A program made the translations under genes and the position numbers. This document shows, piece by piece, positions 37,982 through 47,456 of a stretch of DNA of 64,000 bases. Below the pieces are notes generated by a model. That model was not told the origin of the DNA. It saw only the letters and a list, made by a program, of their open reading frames with translations, and searched no databases. Source of the stretch: Moesziomyces globuligerus (taxonomy: Eukaryota > Basidiomycota > Ustilaginomycetes > Ustilaginales > Ustilaginaceae); contig JARVLF010000016.1 in assembly GCA_030849465.1 (NCBI GenBank), forward strand, positions 1,488,001 to 1,552,000, written 5' to 3'. Every line of letters starts with the position of its first letter. Position 1 is the first letter of the stretch.

Positions 37982-38674
37982 ATGTCGGCATCCATCTCAA
38001 CGATGCAGGACTCGGTCTCGCACACGGCGCAGCGCGTCTGGCCCGTCGCCGCCACCGTCGTCGGCGAGATGACGGGCTTCGCTGCGCTCTCTGAATCCGA
38101 CGCTTCCACCACTACGCCCAACGACCCTGGCGCGACCGAGGCGACTGCCGAGACCGCCGGCGACCAGGACAGCAGCGGCGAGTCGCTCATGGCGAGGGAC
38201 GATACGCACGAGGAGCGACGACGTGGGCCGTCGGATGCGCAGCGTGCGCACCAGACGCAGCAGCAGATCGGCACCGAGTCCGGCATCCCCACCAGCGCCG
38301 GTGCCGGAACCACGCTCTCGCCCGACCAAGACGTCGCACCCGCCGCCCGAAACGCGCACAGCAGCAAAGCAGCCGTCGGCGTCGACTACTCGGACCAACC
38401 CTGCCCCACCTCGGACGCTCGCCGCTCCTCGCCCACAAGCGACCCTGCCGAGGGCAAGACCACCTTCGACACCGATGCATCACACTCCAACGACACCCCC
38501 CGTCTACCACCAACATCGTCTCGGAACGAAGGGGAAGCGGCAGAGCAGCATCAAGCAGGCGGAGCGGGCTGGAAGACCAAGGTCGCTGCGCAGACCAAAC
38601 TCGTCGTCGGCAAGATCACGCGCGACCACGACAAGGTCGAGACGGCCAGGCGCTTGAAGAACCCCGACTTGTGA
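37982..38674 (+). CDS. Unknown 230-residue hydrophilic protein
   Basis: Starts MSASISTMQDSVSHTAQRVWP at an ATG preceded by a close TATA box. Residues 10-40 form a modest amphipathic stretch (VWPVAATVVGEMTGFAAL), followed by a long Ser/Thr/Asp/Gln-rich disordered middle. The last 35 residues are a compact conserved-looking module: GWKTKVAAQTKLVVGKITRDHDKVETARRLKNPDL, with lysines and the pattern GKIT-x-(N/D)-xxKVE found at the ends of various small fungal proteins. No signal peptide, TM or enzyme motif. I do not recognise a family. The TATA promoter and low complexity could fit a stress-induced protein, but that is a guess. Confidence 0.65.
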   Translation: MSASISTMQDSVSHTAQRVWPVAATVVGEMTGFAALSESDASTTTPNDPGATEATAETAGDQDSSGESLMARDDTHEERRRGPSDAQRAHQTQQQIGTESGIPTSAGAGTTLSPDQDVAPAARNAHSSKAAVGVDYSDQPCPTSDARRSSPTSDPAEGKTTFDTDASHSNDTPRLPPTSSRNEGEAAEQHQAGGAGWKTKVAAQTKLVVGKITRDHDKVETARRLKNPDL

Positions 38675-38991
38675 CCCGGCCAGATTAGCATCCAGTACCC
38701 ATGCGCTTCGTCCAGATACCTTGTTTCTTTGCTTGCCTCGTCGTGTGCCGATTGTCGTGCGAAATGCTCGTGGAAAGCTCAGAGTGACAGGCGCGACAAG
38801 GTCGGAAGATGCGCCCGCCGCGAGAGCCAAGGTGGAGGGCTGAGGCATGTCCGTGTTTTCCGAACGCAGCAACCTTGCAATCCTCAACGACCGCCACCCC
38901 GATCACCATCAACTCTCGACTCACTCTCTCGTTTACCTCTTTGGCTCTCCACCTCGATCCTTTGCCTCTTTGTCTTGTCACCATCAGTACA
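38675..38991. other. Intergenic region upstream of the DUF3237 gene
   Basis: A 317 bp region with a C/T-rich leader just before the ATG at 38992. No gene seen. Confidence 0.5.
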
Positions 38992-39579
38992 ATGTCGTTT
39001 GAGCCGGTTGCGATCACGCTCGAACCCATCTTTCGGCTCTCGTGTCCCGTCGAGGCCGCCTTCACCGTGGGCGACTCGGGCGAGGGCATGCGCAAGATCG
39101 TGCCCATCAGCGCCGGCGGTTGCATCTCGTCGCCCATCGCTGCGCTCGATGGCGCCGTCGGCATGCACGGCGGCAGCGACTACTTCCGCACCGACGCCAT
39201 GGGCAAGACCCGTCTAGACGCTCGCTACTTTTTCAAACTCAAATCGGGTCGTACGTCCCCTCCCCACCCCCACCCTTCTCCCCCATCTCCACTTGGACTG
39301 ACGTACTGAAAGTTTCATACTGCTCAACGAACAGATAACCTGTACTTTCAGTCTTCCGGGATGAGATTCGTTCCTCCCTCGTACCCGGACCAAACCGCCA
39401 TAGACCGGATGGCAGCCGGACAACTCGTCGATCCCAGCCAATACTACTTTCGACTCCGACTCATCCTGGAATGCGACGATCCCGATCCGCAACTCCAGGA
39501 GATCGTCAGCAAGCTCATCATCGCCTCGGCCGTCCGCACGCCCGACAACGTCACCTACCAAGCCTACGTCGTCAACTAG
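38992..39579 (+). CDS. DUF3237 (UPF0311) family protein, two exons
   Basis: Exon 1 38992-39250 and exon 2 39335-39579, joined across an 84-nt intron (donor GTACGT, acceptor GAACAG), giving 167 residues. The spliced sequence matches DUF3237 end to end: LEPIFRLSCPVEAAFTVGDSGEG, KIVPISAGGCISSPI, the GGSDYFRTDAMGKTRLDARY core, GHNLYFQSSGMRF across the splice, then DPSQYYFRLRLILE. The codon across the junction is CAT (c plus at), in frame. DUF3237 proteins are small beta-barrels of unknown activity, common in bacteria and fungi; some are called lipocalin-like. No signal peptide. It converges with the ELYS-like gene. Confidence 0.82.
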
Positions 39580-39639
39580 CATGATTGCATGCAACGGTTT
39601 CGTAGAAATTTCATCCTGCTCGATATGCCGATGGTAGAC

Positions 39640-42357
39640 TTACTCGAGACCTCCTGGCATCTTGCTCGTCGAAGCCAGCATCTTCCGGCCTGCGCCTCTC
39701 TTCTTGGCGGGCGAAGCGACCTCGCTCATCTCGACCGGCTCGGGTTCGACGCTGGTCAGCCTCGTCGACCTCCTCACGCCCCTGGCTGTGGGAGCCTTTC
39801 GGGATGGTTTTTTGGTGGGCGAGGGTGGCGCCGGGTCGTCGCCGAGCTCGCTGATCGTGTAGATGGTACTCTCGCCTCCGCGCGCCTGGCTGTCTGCGAG
39901 GCTCTCGAGCTCCGCGGTCGCCGCACGCGTCCGGCGCGCGATCGGCACCTCGTCCGCCTCGGCGCCATCCGTGAGCGCGTGCTGCGCGAGGTTCGACAGC
40001 GTCAGCGGCTTGCGCTTGGCCGCACTCGTCGAGCGCGTCGTCCTCCCCGCCGCGAGCGTCGTCTCGGTCCGACTCTTGCTCATCCCCACACCCTGAGCCG
40101 TCTGATCCAGCTGCACACCCGTACGTGACCGCGTCAGCCGCGCCTTACTCGGCGTAGCCCCCACCTTGCGTGTCCGTCGCTTCACCACCCGCTCCACCGA
40201 CTCCCCCTCCTCTTCTTCTTGAGCTTCGTTCCAGCCACGTCGACCAGGCACAAGCCGCCCGATACTCACATCCCCCTGCCCACCCTGCCGCTGAACCAGC
40301 GTCGAATCTCCCACCTCCTCCTCCTTCTCGTCCTCGACGTCGCTGTCCGCCTCGCCGTTCTCCTCGCGCCCAAGACGACTCTTCCTGCCGTGCTGCGAGA
40401 CGAGCGCCAGCGCACCGCCGAGCTTCCGGCCCGCAGCGGGGAGCGAGGGCGAGCTGCGCGCCGAGCTCGAGGCGAACGGCGACGTCGACGCAGGCTGGAA
40501 CCCGCGCGGACTGCCCGCATAGCCAGAGCGCGAGCCCGAGGCCACCGACGCAGCACCACCCGCCACGCTCGCGCGCGGCAGCTTGGGAAGCCCCGAGAAG
40601 GGACTGCTCGACGTGAGGCTCGGCTGGTTGCGCCACGGCGACGCCGGCGCGGCCGGCGCCGGCGAAGCGATCCGGTCCACGTCGGCCTCGGCGGGCCGGG
40701 CGACGAGCACGGCGGATCCATCGAGCGCCTCGGACTCGTCGTCCATCGCCTCGTCCGTCGTGCCGTCCGCGTCGCCGCCGCGCTTGGTGCCGCTGAGCGC
40801 GCCCTTGGCGAGGAAGCCGAGCATGCCTGCTGGATGCGGCGATGCCGAGCCGCGCGCCGGCGTGCCGTTGGCCGAACCGCGCGGCGATGCACCGCCCAGT
40901 GCTGCGACGCGGTCAGGCGTACCGGGCGCCGAGGGCGAGGCAGAGGCCCGCACGACAGCTGCAAGGATGCCCGCCTGCGTCGACGAAGTGTGCTGCGCCG
41001 ACCTCCTCGCGGCTGGCGAAGCAGTCAGCGGCGTCGGCGCCACCGACGTCGCCTCTGACGCGCCACGCTTGACCATGTCACCGTCGGGCTTTTGAGCAGA
41101 TGCATCTGCCTGCGCGCCTGTCTGATTGGCCAACGTGTCGCCGCTGAGTTCCACGGACTCTTCGATGCGGAGGAGCTCCTTCTGCACCTCGGGCAGGATC
41201 TCCCTCGCGCCGGCGATCATGCGTTTGCGCTGCTCCATCATCTTGCTGCGCTGCTGCGCGTCGGTAGCGTTGGCGTGGCCCTGGCTGACATCAGGCCCGA
41301 GCCTACGGTCCAAGCCGACCGCATCCATGTAGCGTCCCTGGCTGATGTAGCGGATGATGAGCACGTCCGCAGCCGCATAGCTCCACGTCGCCGTCATCGC
41401 GGCGGGCGGCGAGAGTACGAAGCTCTCCAGCGTCACCTCCTCGTCCGCATCGAGGCTGCACGCGAGCAGGTTGCGGATCGCCGCCGCACGCGGAGGCGCA
41501 AAGCAATGCTCGAGCACGCGGAAGATGAGCCGGGCGCGCACGGCGAGTGCGTCGCCCTCGTCGTCCTGGACGCCCGCGGTGAGCGCACGAATTTCGGCGA
41601 ATGCACGGCTGGGTCCACTGACAAAGCAGAGCGCCTGAATGTGCATTTCGACCTCTTGCAAGAACGCCTCGGAGCCTGGCGCCGACGACGTGGGCTGCGT
41701 CGAGGTGCGCAGAAAGCGAAGCAGGAGCTTGGCCCTCGCGGCGTCTGTGCGCGCCTCGGGTGTCTCGGGCGCGGCAGGCAGGAAGAGCGTGCGGACGATC
41801 TTGGGGATGAAGTCGGCGATGGCGAGAAATGGGATAGCACGTTCGTACTCGTCGTTGTCCAGCAGCCAGTATCCATTCATGGCATCCGTGAATTGCGGCA
41901 GCACGACGTACGTGTCGGCAAAGCGATCGGCTGCCGACGCGTCCGCCTGCGCCTCGCTCTGCTGCTGTACGCTCGCATCGAGGTCGAGCAGCAAGTAGTA
42001 GACGAGAGAGAGCTGCTTGAGGTAGTCGAGCGGGGCCGCGTTGAAGATCGCCCGGAGCAGCGCGGCGAGCTGCTCCTCCGAGCTCGGCGGGTAGAGCGAG
42101 GCGTCGACCGAGGCGAAGGAGAGCAGCTCGTCGAAGAAGAGCTTGCGGCCATGCACCTGGGTGCGACGCTGAGCGATGAAGTCGACGCGCTGCTGCGACC
42201 AGATTGCCTGCACGGAGGCGGCCGAGGTGAAGACGGGAAGCAGGTCGGCAGCTAGCGCCGCGGCCTCCTGGTCGAGGAAGTTGACATCGCCAGGATGCTG
42301 ATGCTGCTGCTGTTGTTGCTGTGCGGGTGGCACAGGGGATGCATCTGGCATCGACAT
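39640..42357 (-). CDS. ELYS-like domain protein (nuclear pore / chromatin)
   Basis: A 905-residue protein starting MSMPDASPVPP. After a Gln-rich N-terminus, residues about 30-330 are helical and fit the ELYS-like domain: FFDELLSFASVDASLYPPSSEEQLAAL, then LSLVYYLLLDLD, WLLDNDEYERAIPFLA, and FIPKIVRTLFLP. ELYS anchors the Nup107 complex to chromatin; fungal relatives keep only this domain. The remaining about 500 residues are low-complexity Ser/Ala/Pro with basic patches (KKRGAGRKM, RRTRKVGATPSK, TRSRTG) that may contact DNA or RNA. The frame runs 13 codons further upstream to an AG after a CT-rich tract, so a 5' exon is possible. Function is inferred from domain shape. Confidence 0.75.
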   Translation of the reverse strand: MSMPDASPVPPAQQQQQQHQHPGDVNFLDQEAAALAADLLPVFTSAASVQAIWSQQRVDFIAQRRTQVHGRKLFFDELLSFASVDASLYPPSSEEQLAALLRAIFNAAPLDYLKQLSLVYYLLLDLDASVQQQSEAQADASAADRFADTYVVLPQFTDAMNGYWLLDNDEYERAIPFLAIADFIPKIVRTLFLPAAPETPEARTDAARAKLLLRFLRTSTQPTSSAPGSEAFLQEVEMHIQALCFVSGPSRAFAEIRALTAGVQDDEGDALAVRARLIFRVLEHCFAPPRAAAIRNLLACSLDADEEVTLESFVLSPPAAMTATWSYAAADVLIIRYISQGRYMDAVGLDRRLGPDVSQGHANATDAQQRSKMMEQRKRMIAGAREILPEVQKELLRIEESVELSGDTLANQTGAQADASAQKPDGDMVKRGASEATSVAPTPLTASPAARRSAQHTSSTQAGILAAVVRASASPSAPGTPDRVAALGGASPRGSANGTPARGSASPHPAGMLGFLAKGALSGTKRGGDADGTTDEAMDDESEALDGSAVLVARPAEADVDRIASPAPAAPASPWRNQPSLTSSSPFSGLPKLPRASVAGGAASVASGSRSGYAGSPRGFQPASTSPFASSSARSSPSLPAAGRKLGGALALVSQHGRKSRLGREENGEADSDVEDEKEEEVGDSTLVQRQGGQGDVSIGRLVPGRRGWNEAQEEEEGESVERVVKRRTRKVGATPSKARLTRSRTGVQLDQTAQGVGMSKSRTETTLAAGRTTRSTSAAKRKPLTLSNLAQHALTDGAEADEVPIARRTRAATAELESLADSQARGGESTIYTISELGDDPAPPSPTKKPSRKAPTARGVRRSTRLTSVEPEPVEMSEVASPAKKRGAGRKMLASTSKMPGGLE

Positions 42358-42570
42358 GTCCGCGCAGTCCCAGGCGAGTGAGGATGACGAGCTCACTGCG
42401 AATGTGAGAGAAAGAGCAAATCAAGCGATGTGTCTGTGTGTAGCGGGAAAGGAAGAAGCGAGTCGAGTCTTTTTTGTCCACAAACGAGAGCAACACGTCT
42501 CGTCTTCGAGTCCGACTCGTCTCGTCGGATCTCGAGATCTCGAGATGGAGCGTGAGATGTTGCAGGATCG

Positions 42571-42600
42571 GGTGCGGGTGCGGGTGCGGGTGCGGGTGCG
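42571..42600 (+). repeat. Tandem hexamer (GGTGCG)5
   Basis: Five perfect copies in the ELYS-like/HDAC promoter region. Confidence 0.85.
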
Positions 42601-42825
42601 CACAAAATCGGCGTGGAGCACAGATCAGCGCCGATTCGAGAACGACATTCGGAATGCAAGCCGAAAGAGCGCACTCGGTGCGAATATCACATCCCATCCC
42701 ATCACATCGCAGTCGCAGTGACCGCACTCGGACTGCACACGGTAGCCAGCCGATTTGGGTCCTCCTCCATCCTCTCATCCCTCCACCATCATTTGGCCTT
42801 TCACGTCGACGCTTGCATCTTCCGG

Positions 42826-42855
42826 CACAGCTCTGCACAGCTCTGCACAGCTCTG
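42826..42855 (+). repeat. Tandem 10-mer (CACAGCTCTG)3
   Basis: Three perfect copies about 150 bp upstream of the HDAC start. Confidence 0.85.
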
Positions 42856-43002
42856 CACGCTCTAGGCTCCCGACCCCAGCACGTCGGTGCTGTGTAGCCA
42901 ACCGCACCCGTCGCATCCCTCACCCCACCCATCCATCCTACGCACCGCCAACCGACTGCCCGCCTCTGTTCGATACCCACCTGGCAGCTGCGCTCCATCG
43001 CG

Positions 43003-44727
43003 ATGGAGCCCGCTCCCGCCTTCCGCACGCCCCGCAAGAGGGTGGCGTACTACTACGACCATGACGTCGGCAACTTCAGCTACGGCCTTGGCCATCCCAT
43101 GAAGCCGCACCGCATGCGCATGACGCACAACCTCGTCACCAACTACGGCTTGCACAAGAAGATGGACATCCTCCGCCCCAAGCGTGCCACGCGCGACCAG
43201 ATGACTCGCTTCCACACCGACGAGTACGTCGACTTTCTCCACCGCGTCACGCCCGAGTCCGTGCACGAGCTCACCAACGAGGGCACACGCTACCTCATCG
43301 GCGAGGACTGCCCCGCCTTTGACGGCCTCTACGAGTTCTGCTCCATCTCCGCCGGCGGCTCGCTCGCCGCCGCCTCGCGTCTCAACTCGGGCGAGTCGGA
43401 CGTCGCCATCAACTGGGCCGGTGGTCTGCATCACGCCAAGAAGCGCGAGGCCAGCGGCTTCTGCTACGTCAACGACATTGTGCTCGCCATCCTCGAGCTC
43501 CTCCGCGTCCATCTGCGCGTGCTCTACATCGACATCGACATCCACCACGGAGACGGTGTCGAGGAGGCTTTCTACACCACCGATCGCGTCATGACCGCCT
43601 CCTTTCACAAGTTCGGCGACTTCTTCCCCGGCACCGGCGACGTGCGCGACGTCGGCATGAAGAAGGGCAAGAACTACTCGGTCAACGTGCCGCTGCGCGA
43701 CGGCATCGGCGACGTCGAGTTCGGCAACATCTTCCGTCCCGTCATCTCGCACATCATGGACTGGTACCGTCCCGGTGCCGTGGTGCTGCAGTGCGGAGCC
43801 GACTCGCTGGCCGGCGACAAGCTGGGCTGCTTCAACCTCTCGATGCGCGGACATGCAGACTGCGTCGCGTTCATGCAGACGTACGACGTGCCGCTCATCA
43901 CGCTCGGCGGAGGCGGCTACACGGTGCGCAACGTAGCGCGTACCTGGACCTACGAGACGGGCCTGCTCGTCGGGCAGAAGCTCGACGAGGACCTGCCGTT
44001 CAACGACTACATCCAGTACTTTGGGCCCGAGTACAAGCTCGAGGTGCCACAGACCTCGATGGACAACCTCAACACGCGCGAGTACCTCGAGAATCTGCGG
44101 AGCAAGATCATCGACAACCTCCGGCAGCTGCCTTCGGCGCCTGGTGTGCAGATGCAGGAGACGCCGAGGACGACGCTGAATCCGGCGGATGTCGAGGTCT
44201 CGGATGGCGAGGACTCGGATCTGGACGCGCGCATCACGCAGCGGTTGCGCGATGCGCATGTGCAGAGCTGGGACGACGAGCTCTCGGACGACGAGCAGCC
44301 GACCGTGTCGGCGTGGCAGATGGACACGAGCCGGAGGTCGTCGACCGCGTCCAATGGAAGGAGGAAACCGGGCATCATGGACCCGATCCGGCCGTTCGAC
44401 CACGACCTTGGCCTCAAGTACGTGGCGCAGAACGGCGCAGGCGTGGCCAAGGGCAAGGGCAGGGCAAAGCGCACGTTCTTTGCCGCGCGCGCAGCCAAGC
44501 CCGTGCTGGCGGATCTGCATCTGGATGCCGAGGACGAGGAGAGCGAGGACGAAGAGGATCACAGAGCCAGTGTGCAGCCGAGTCGCCAGAGCGCCCGCAA
44601 CGTGCGCTCCAGGATCCTCCTCGCCAACGACTTGGCGGGCGTGCCCGGCGACGCAACACCCATGACCGACGACATGGGCTCTCCCGCTCTCTCCACCGCC
44701 GCCCCCTCGGTCAAGGGACGCAGATGA
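43003..44727 (+). CDS. RPD3: Class I histone deacetylase, Rpd3 type
   Basis: A 574-residue zinc-dependent deacetylase. The catalytic domain spans about residues 10-390: [26 protein letters not shown], the His dyad region [11 protein letters not shown], zinc ligands in [22 protein letters not shown], the zinc Asp in CGADSLAGD, and the catalytic Tyr in [15 protein letters not shown]. It acts on histone lysines in Rpd3/Sin3-type corepressor complexes. The C-terminal about 185 residues are acidic, then basic ([11 protein letters not shown]) and Ser-rich, longer than yeast Rpd3 (433). U. maydis has an Rpd3-like Hda1 that controls dikaryon-specific genes; whether this is its orthologue cannot be settled here. 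It is divergent from the ELYS-like gene. Confidence 0.95.
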   Translation: MEPAPAFRTPRKRVAYYYDHDVGNFSYGLGHPMKPHRMRMTHNLVTNYGLHKKMDILRPKRATRDQMTRFHTDEYVDFLHRVTPESVHELTNEGTRYLIGEDCPAFDGLYEFCSISAGGSLAAASRLNSGESDVAINWAGGLHHAKKREASGFCYVNDIVLAILELLRVHLRVLYIDIDIHHGDGVEEAFYTTDRVMTASFHKFGDFFPGTGDVRDVGMKKGKNYSVNVPLRDGIGDVEFGNIFRPVISHIMDWYRPGAVVLQCGADSLAGDKLGCFNLSMRGHADCVAFMQTYDVPLITLGGGGYTVRNVARTWTYETGLLVGQKLDEDLPFNDYIQYFGPEYKLEVPQTSMDNLNTREYLENLRSKIIDNLRQLPSAPGVQMQETPRTTLNPADVEVSDGEDSDLDARITQRLRDAHVQSWDDELSDDEQPTVSAWQMDTSRRSSTASNGRRKPGIMDPIRPFDHDLGLKYVAQNGAGVAKGKGRAKRTFFAARAAKPVLADLHLDAEDEESEDEEDHRASVQPSRQSARNVRSRILLANDLAGVPGDATPMTDDMGSPALSTAAPSVKGRR

Positions 44728-44874
44728 TGATCCGGCTCTCGTCAGCTTGTATTTGTATCCTCTTTCTCACGTGTCACTTTCGTCTGCGCCAATACATTCA
44801 CACACATGTCCGCCATAAGGGACTGCGGGTCGAGCGGAGGCGAGAGGCTGGATTCACGTGGGCGTGGAAGCGGA

Positions 44875-45834
44875 CTAAGCTTCGGCGGTGGCGCCGAGGG
44901 AGAAGGCGGCAGCGTGTTGGTCGAAAGCCTTGTCGAGGGCGTTGTACTCGCGCAGGAGCGGATGGGAGGCGTTGGCGGTGGCGAGTTGGTCGAGCCACTG
45001 CTGTGTGGACTCGGGGGTTGTATGCGAGGCTACGACGGCCTTGTTGGCGAGCACGTGTGCGTTGTTCGGATCGAGCTTACGAGCGGCCTCGAGCATCTGA
45101 TCCGCCTTGTCAAAGTGGTTGTTGGCAGCCAGAGCGGTAGCCTTTCCGACGAGCGAGGCTACCGAGTTGAGCGTATCCGCGGCTGCTGGATTCTGGGCCA
45201 GCTCGTCGTAGACGTAGAAAGCCTGTTGCGTAGCTCTGCCGCCCTTTGCGAGTCCGATCCAGGCCTCGATGAGCTGGATGAGCAGCGAGTCGTCGGCCCA
45301 CTTCCTCGCAGCGAGGTACTCCCTCTCTGCGACGTCGAGTCTGTGGATCGAAAGCAGGATGTGGACGCCAAGCGCGACGCACTCGAGTTCGCGGCTGCTG
45401 CCGTTGCCGATGCCGAGCGTGTTGAGCGCCTCCTCGGCATCGCCGTCGAGGAAGAGCGCCGTCGCAGCAGCACAGCGAATGACCTCACCCTTGAACTCGC
45501 CGACCACCGCGTCGTCGAGCAGCTCGGTGAGCGCGACCAGCTCGCGCGACGTGCCGTCCGCATCGTCCTGCGCGTGCGCCTGCACGAAGCGCGCCAGCGC
45601 CTCCACCGCCTGCACGTGCGCCTCGCTCGAGTTGAGCGAGCTCAGCAGCGACAGCGCCGACGCCGGATCAGCCGGAGAGCGTGCGAGGTGAGCGCGCGCC
45701 GCATAGACGAGTGTCGAGACCGTCGACGGATCCGACGACCGCGCCGACGAAGACGACGAGAGCGCGAGCTCGATGCAGCCCTGGTAGGCGCCCTGGTAGA
45801 AGAGCGATTGCACCTGGAAGAGTGTCGACTCCAT
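44875..45834 (-). CDS. SEC28: Coatomer epsilon subunit (epsilon-COP, Sec28)
   Basis: A 319-residue all-helical TPR-like protein starting MESTLFQVQSLFYQGAYQGCIELAL, which matches the coatomer epsilon N-terminus (FYLGxYQxxI). Later family marks: LDGDAEEALNTL, LVALGVHILLSIHRLDVAEREYLAARKW-like region, QLIEAWIGLAKGGRATQQAFYVYDELA, the VGKATALAANNHFDKADQMLEAARKL repeat, and NAHVLANKAVV. Epsilon-COP stabilises alpha-COP in the COPI coat for Golgi-to-ER transport. Length is close to human COPE (308). The upstream frame is not used; the ATG here begins the conserved part. It is divergent from POF1, about 310 bp between starts. Confidence 0.9.
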   Translation of the reverse strand: MESTLFQVQSLFYQGAYQGCIELALSSSSSARSSDPSTVSTLVYAARAHLARSPADPASALSLLSSLNSSEAHVQAVEALARFVQAHAQDDADGTSRELVALTELLDDAVVGEFKGEVIRCAAATALFLDGDAEEALNTLGIGNGSSRELECVALGVHILLSIHRLDVAEREYLAARKWADDSLLIQLIEAWIGLAKGGRATQQAFYVYDELAQNPAAADTLNSVASLVGKATALAANNHFDKADQMLEAARKLDPNNAHVLANKAVVASHTTPESTQQWLDQLATANASHPLLREYNALDKAFDQHAAAFSLGATAEA

Positions 45835-46145
45835 CGTGCCGAGTGAATAGGTCGACCTGAAGTAAGACAGAGAGCTCAAGGGACCGGGGTTTGGAGGTTG
45901 GATGTTGAGGGCAGACGAGATGATTGTGCGAAGAAGGTGCCATCGAGATGCGGCGCACGGATGATTCCACGCTGGCCCAACTCTGGCGCTCGGCGAGGGG
46001 TTGCACACGTCGGCACACTCAAAAGGCCTAACAATAACAGACCGAATTTCCTTTTTCAAGGTGCAGCTGTGAGATCGTCTGGCTCGAGTTAGGCCTCCAC
46101 TTGGTGCACGGCCTGCTGACTTCGATACTGCTTGGCTTGGTCCGG
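45835..46145. other. Divergent promoter region, SEC28 / POF1
   Basis: A 311 bp shared upstream region. No clear elements or gene seen. Confidence 0.5.
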
Positions 46146-47132
46146 ATGACCACCACCATGGCGAGCCCGGACTTGCCTCGCAGCGGCGCCACGGATGTGC
46201 AAGACGACATGATGCTGGCCAGCCAGATCGCGCGCTCTGCCTGCGCCTCCGCAGGCAGTGCTGGTATCCGGCTCGTCTACTCGACCGTCCCATACTGGCC
46301 CTTGCCTACCTCGTCTGGCGACACGCCGGTGAACTTGGACATCGCCGTGCTCGACTCGTCGTTCAACCCACCGTCTCGAGCGCACCTCGCACTCTTACTC
46401 TCCACTCCGATCCTAGCGCCTCCGAAGCGCGCCTACGACGGGCATCTGCTGCTCTTCTCGACGCAGAACGCGGACAAGGGCGCAGGCAAGCCGGGCGACG
46501 CGAGCCTCGCGCAGCGCATCGAGATGATGACGCTCATGGCGCGCGACGTAGAACGCATCCAGACCGCAGCGGGGCAGCAAGCAAACGTAGCCGTAGGTCT
46601 GGTGGACAAGCCGCTGATCTTTGCCAAGTCTACGCTCACTCGCCAACTGCTGCGCAGCCAACGTCCAGAGCCCGAGGTGGAGAGGACGCGACTGCACTGG
46701 GTCGTCGGCTTCGATACACTCGTGCGCGTGTTTCAGCCCAAGTACTACGCCTCGCTTGACGAGATGCGCCGCCAGTGCGCCCAGTTCTTCGAACAAGAGC
46801 AGACCACGTTTGTCTGTGCGCGCCGCGACCCAGCGTCGTACCCACAGCTGGCAGGAGCGCAGGACCAAAAGGCAGAGAAGACGGACCAAGCCAAGAGCGC
46901 AGAAGTGGAGCTGCTGGAATCGACCGACGTGGCAAGGTGGGTCGAGGCCGGCTCGATCGGCATGCTAGACATGGACCCGGAGCAGGCGAGGCTCAGCTCG
47001 ACCAGCATCCGCACCCTGCTCAAGGACACGAGCATGAGCGACGAGGAGAAGAGAGCCAGGCTAGAGCAACTCGTGCCGCAGAACCTTGTAGACTACCTCA
47101 TCCAGTCCCGCATCTACCAAGACCAGCGGTAG
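46146..47132 (+). CDS. POF1: Pof1-type nicotinamide mononucleotide adenylyltransferase-like protein
   Basis: A 328-residue nucleotidyltransferase-fold protein; starts considered are ATG 46146 (MTTTMASPDL) and 46158 (MASPDL). The nucleotide-binding motif is DSSFNPPSRAH (about residues 70-80), a variant of GxFNPxHxGH in which the last His is kept. The C-terminal SSTSIRTLL (about 285) is the (I/S)SSTxIR motif of NMN adenylyltransferases. Between them HWVVGFDTLVRVF and YYASLDEMRRQCAQFFEQEQTTFVCARR match yeast Pof1. Pof1 is linked to NAD synthesis and ER protein quality control in yeast. The ending LVDYLIQSRIYQ is typical. An Ala/Gln/Lys-rich insert of about 25 residues lies before the C-terminal part. 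Confidence 0.8.
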   Translation: MTTTMASPDLPRSGATDVQDDMMLASQIARSACASAGSAGIRLVYSTVPYWPLPTSSGDTPVNLDIAVLDSSFNPPSRAHLALLLSTPILAPPKRAYDGHLLLFSTQNADKGAGKPGDASLAQRIEMMTLMARDVERIQTAAGQQANVAVGLVDKPLIFAKSTLTRQLLRSQRPEPEVERTRLHWVVGFDTLVRVFQPKYYASLDEMRRQCAQFFEQEQTTFVCARRDPASYPQLAGAQDQKAEKTDQAKSAEVELLESTDVARWVEAGSIGMLDMDPEQARLSSTSIRTLLKDTSMSDEEKRARLEQLVPQNLVDYLIQSRIYQDQR

Positions 47133-47456
47133 CAGAGCAATGCAATGCTGGCCAAGGGGCAAGTGTGAGACTGAGAGCGAGTGCCAGAATGTTAGAGTGG
47201 CTAGGCTGCCGCGACGCGTCGCTGCGTGCTGTTCCACTTTTTTTTGGAGAGTGGGCGCAGTTGGCGTTAAGTGGCAGCCAACGCGCGCTTTCAACGCGGC
47301 TGATGAGCGCAGTGAAGCAAAGTAGCGGAGCACTTTCCCCTCCGATCCGCTTCCTCATTCGCATCCGTAACCGCACCCTTCCGCCCTTGCCGAAACCAAG
47401 GTGCACGCAGCTGCGAACAGCGACAAGCATCGCGGTCGATAGAAGCGGGAGACAGG
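47133..47456. other. Intergenic region, POF1 to unknown acidic gene
   Basis: A 324 bp region in which both flanking genes run on the plus strand. T8 run at about 47238-47245. No gene seen. Confidence 0.5.

Larger units (their letters stand above)
42358..43002. other. Divergent intergenic region, ELYS-like / HDAC, with tandem repeats
   Basis: A 645 bp region with five copies of GGTGCG at 42571-42600 and three copies of CACAGCTCTG at 42826-42855. A CT-rich tract ending in TTCGCAG (minus strand, about 42396-42420) could be a 3' splice site for the ELYS-like gene. Confidence 0.6.
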
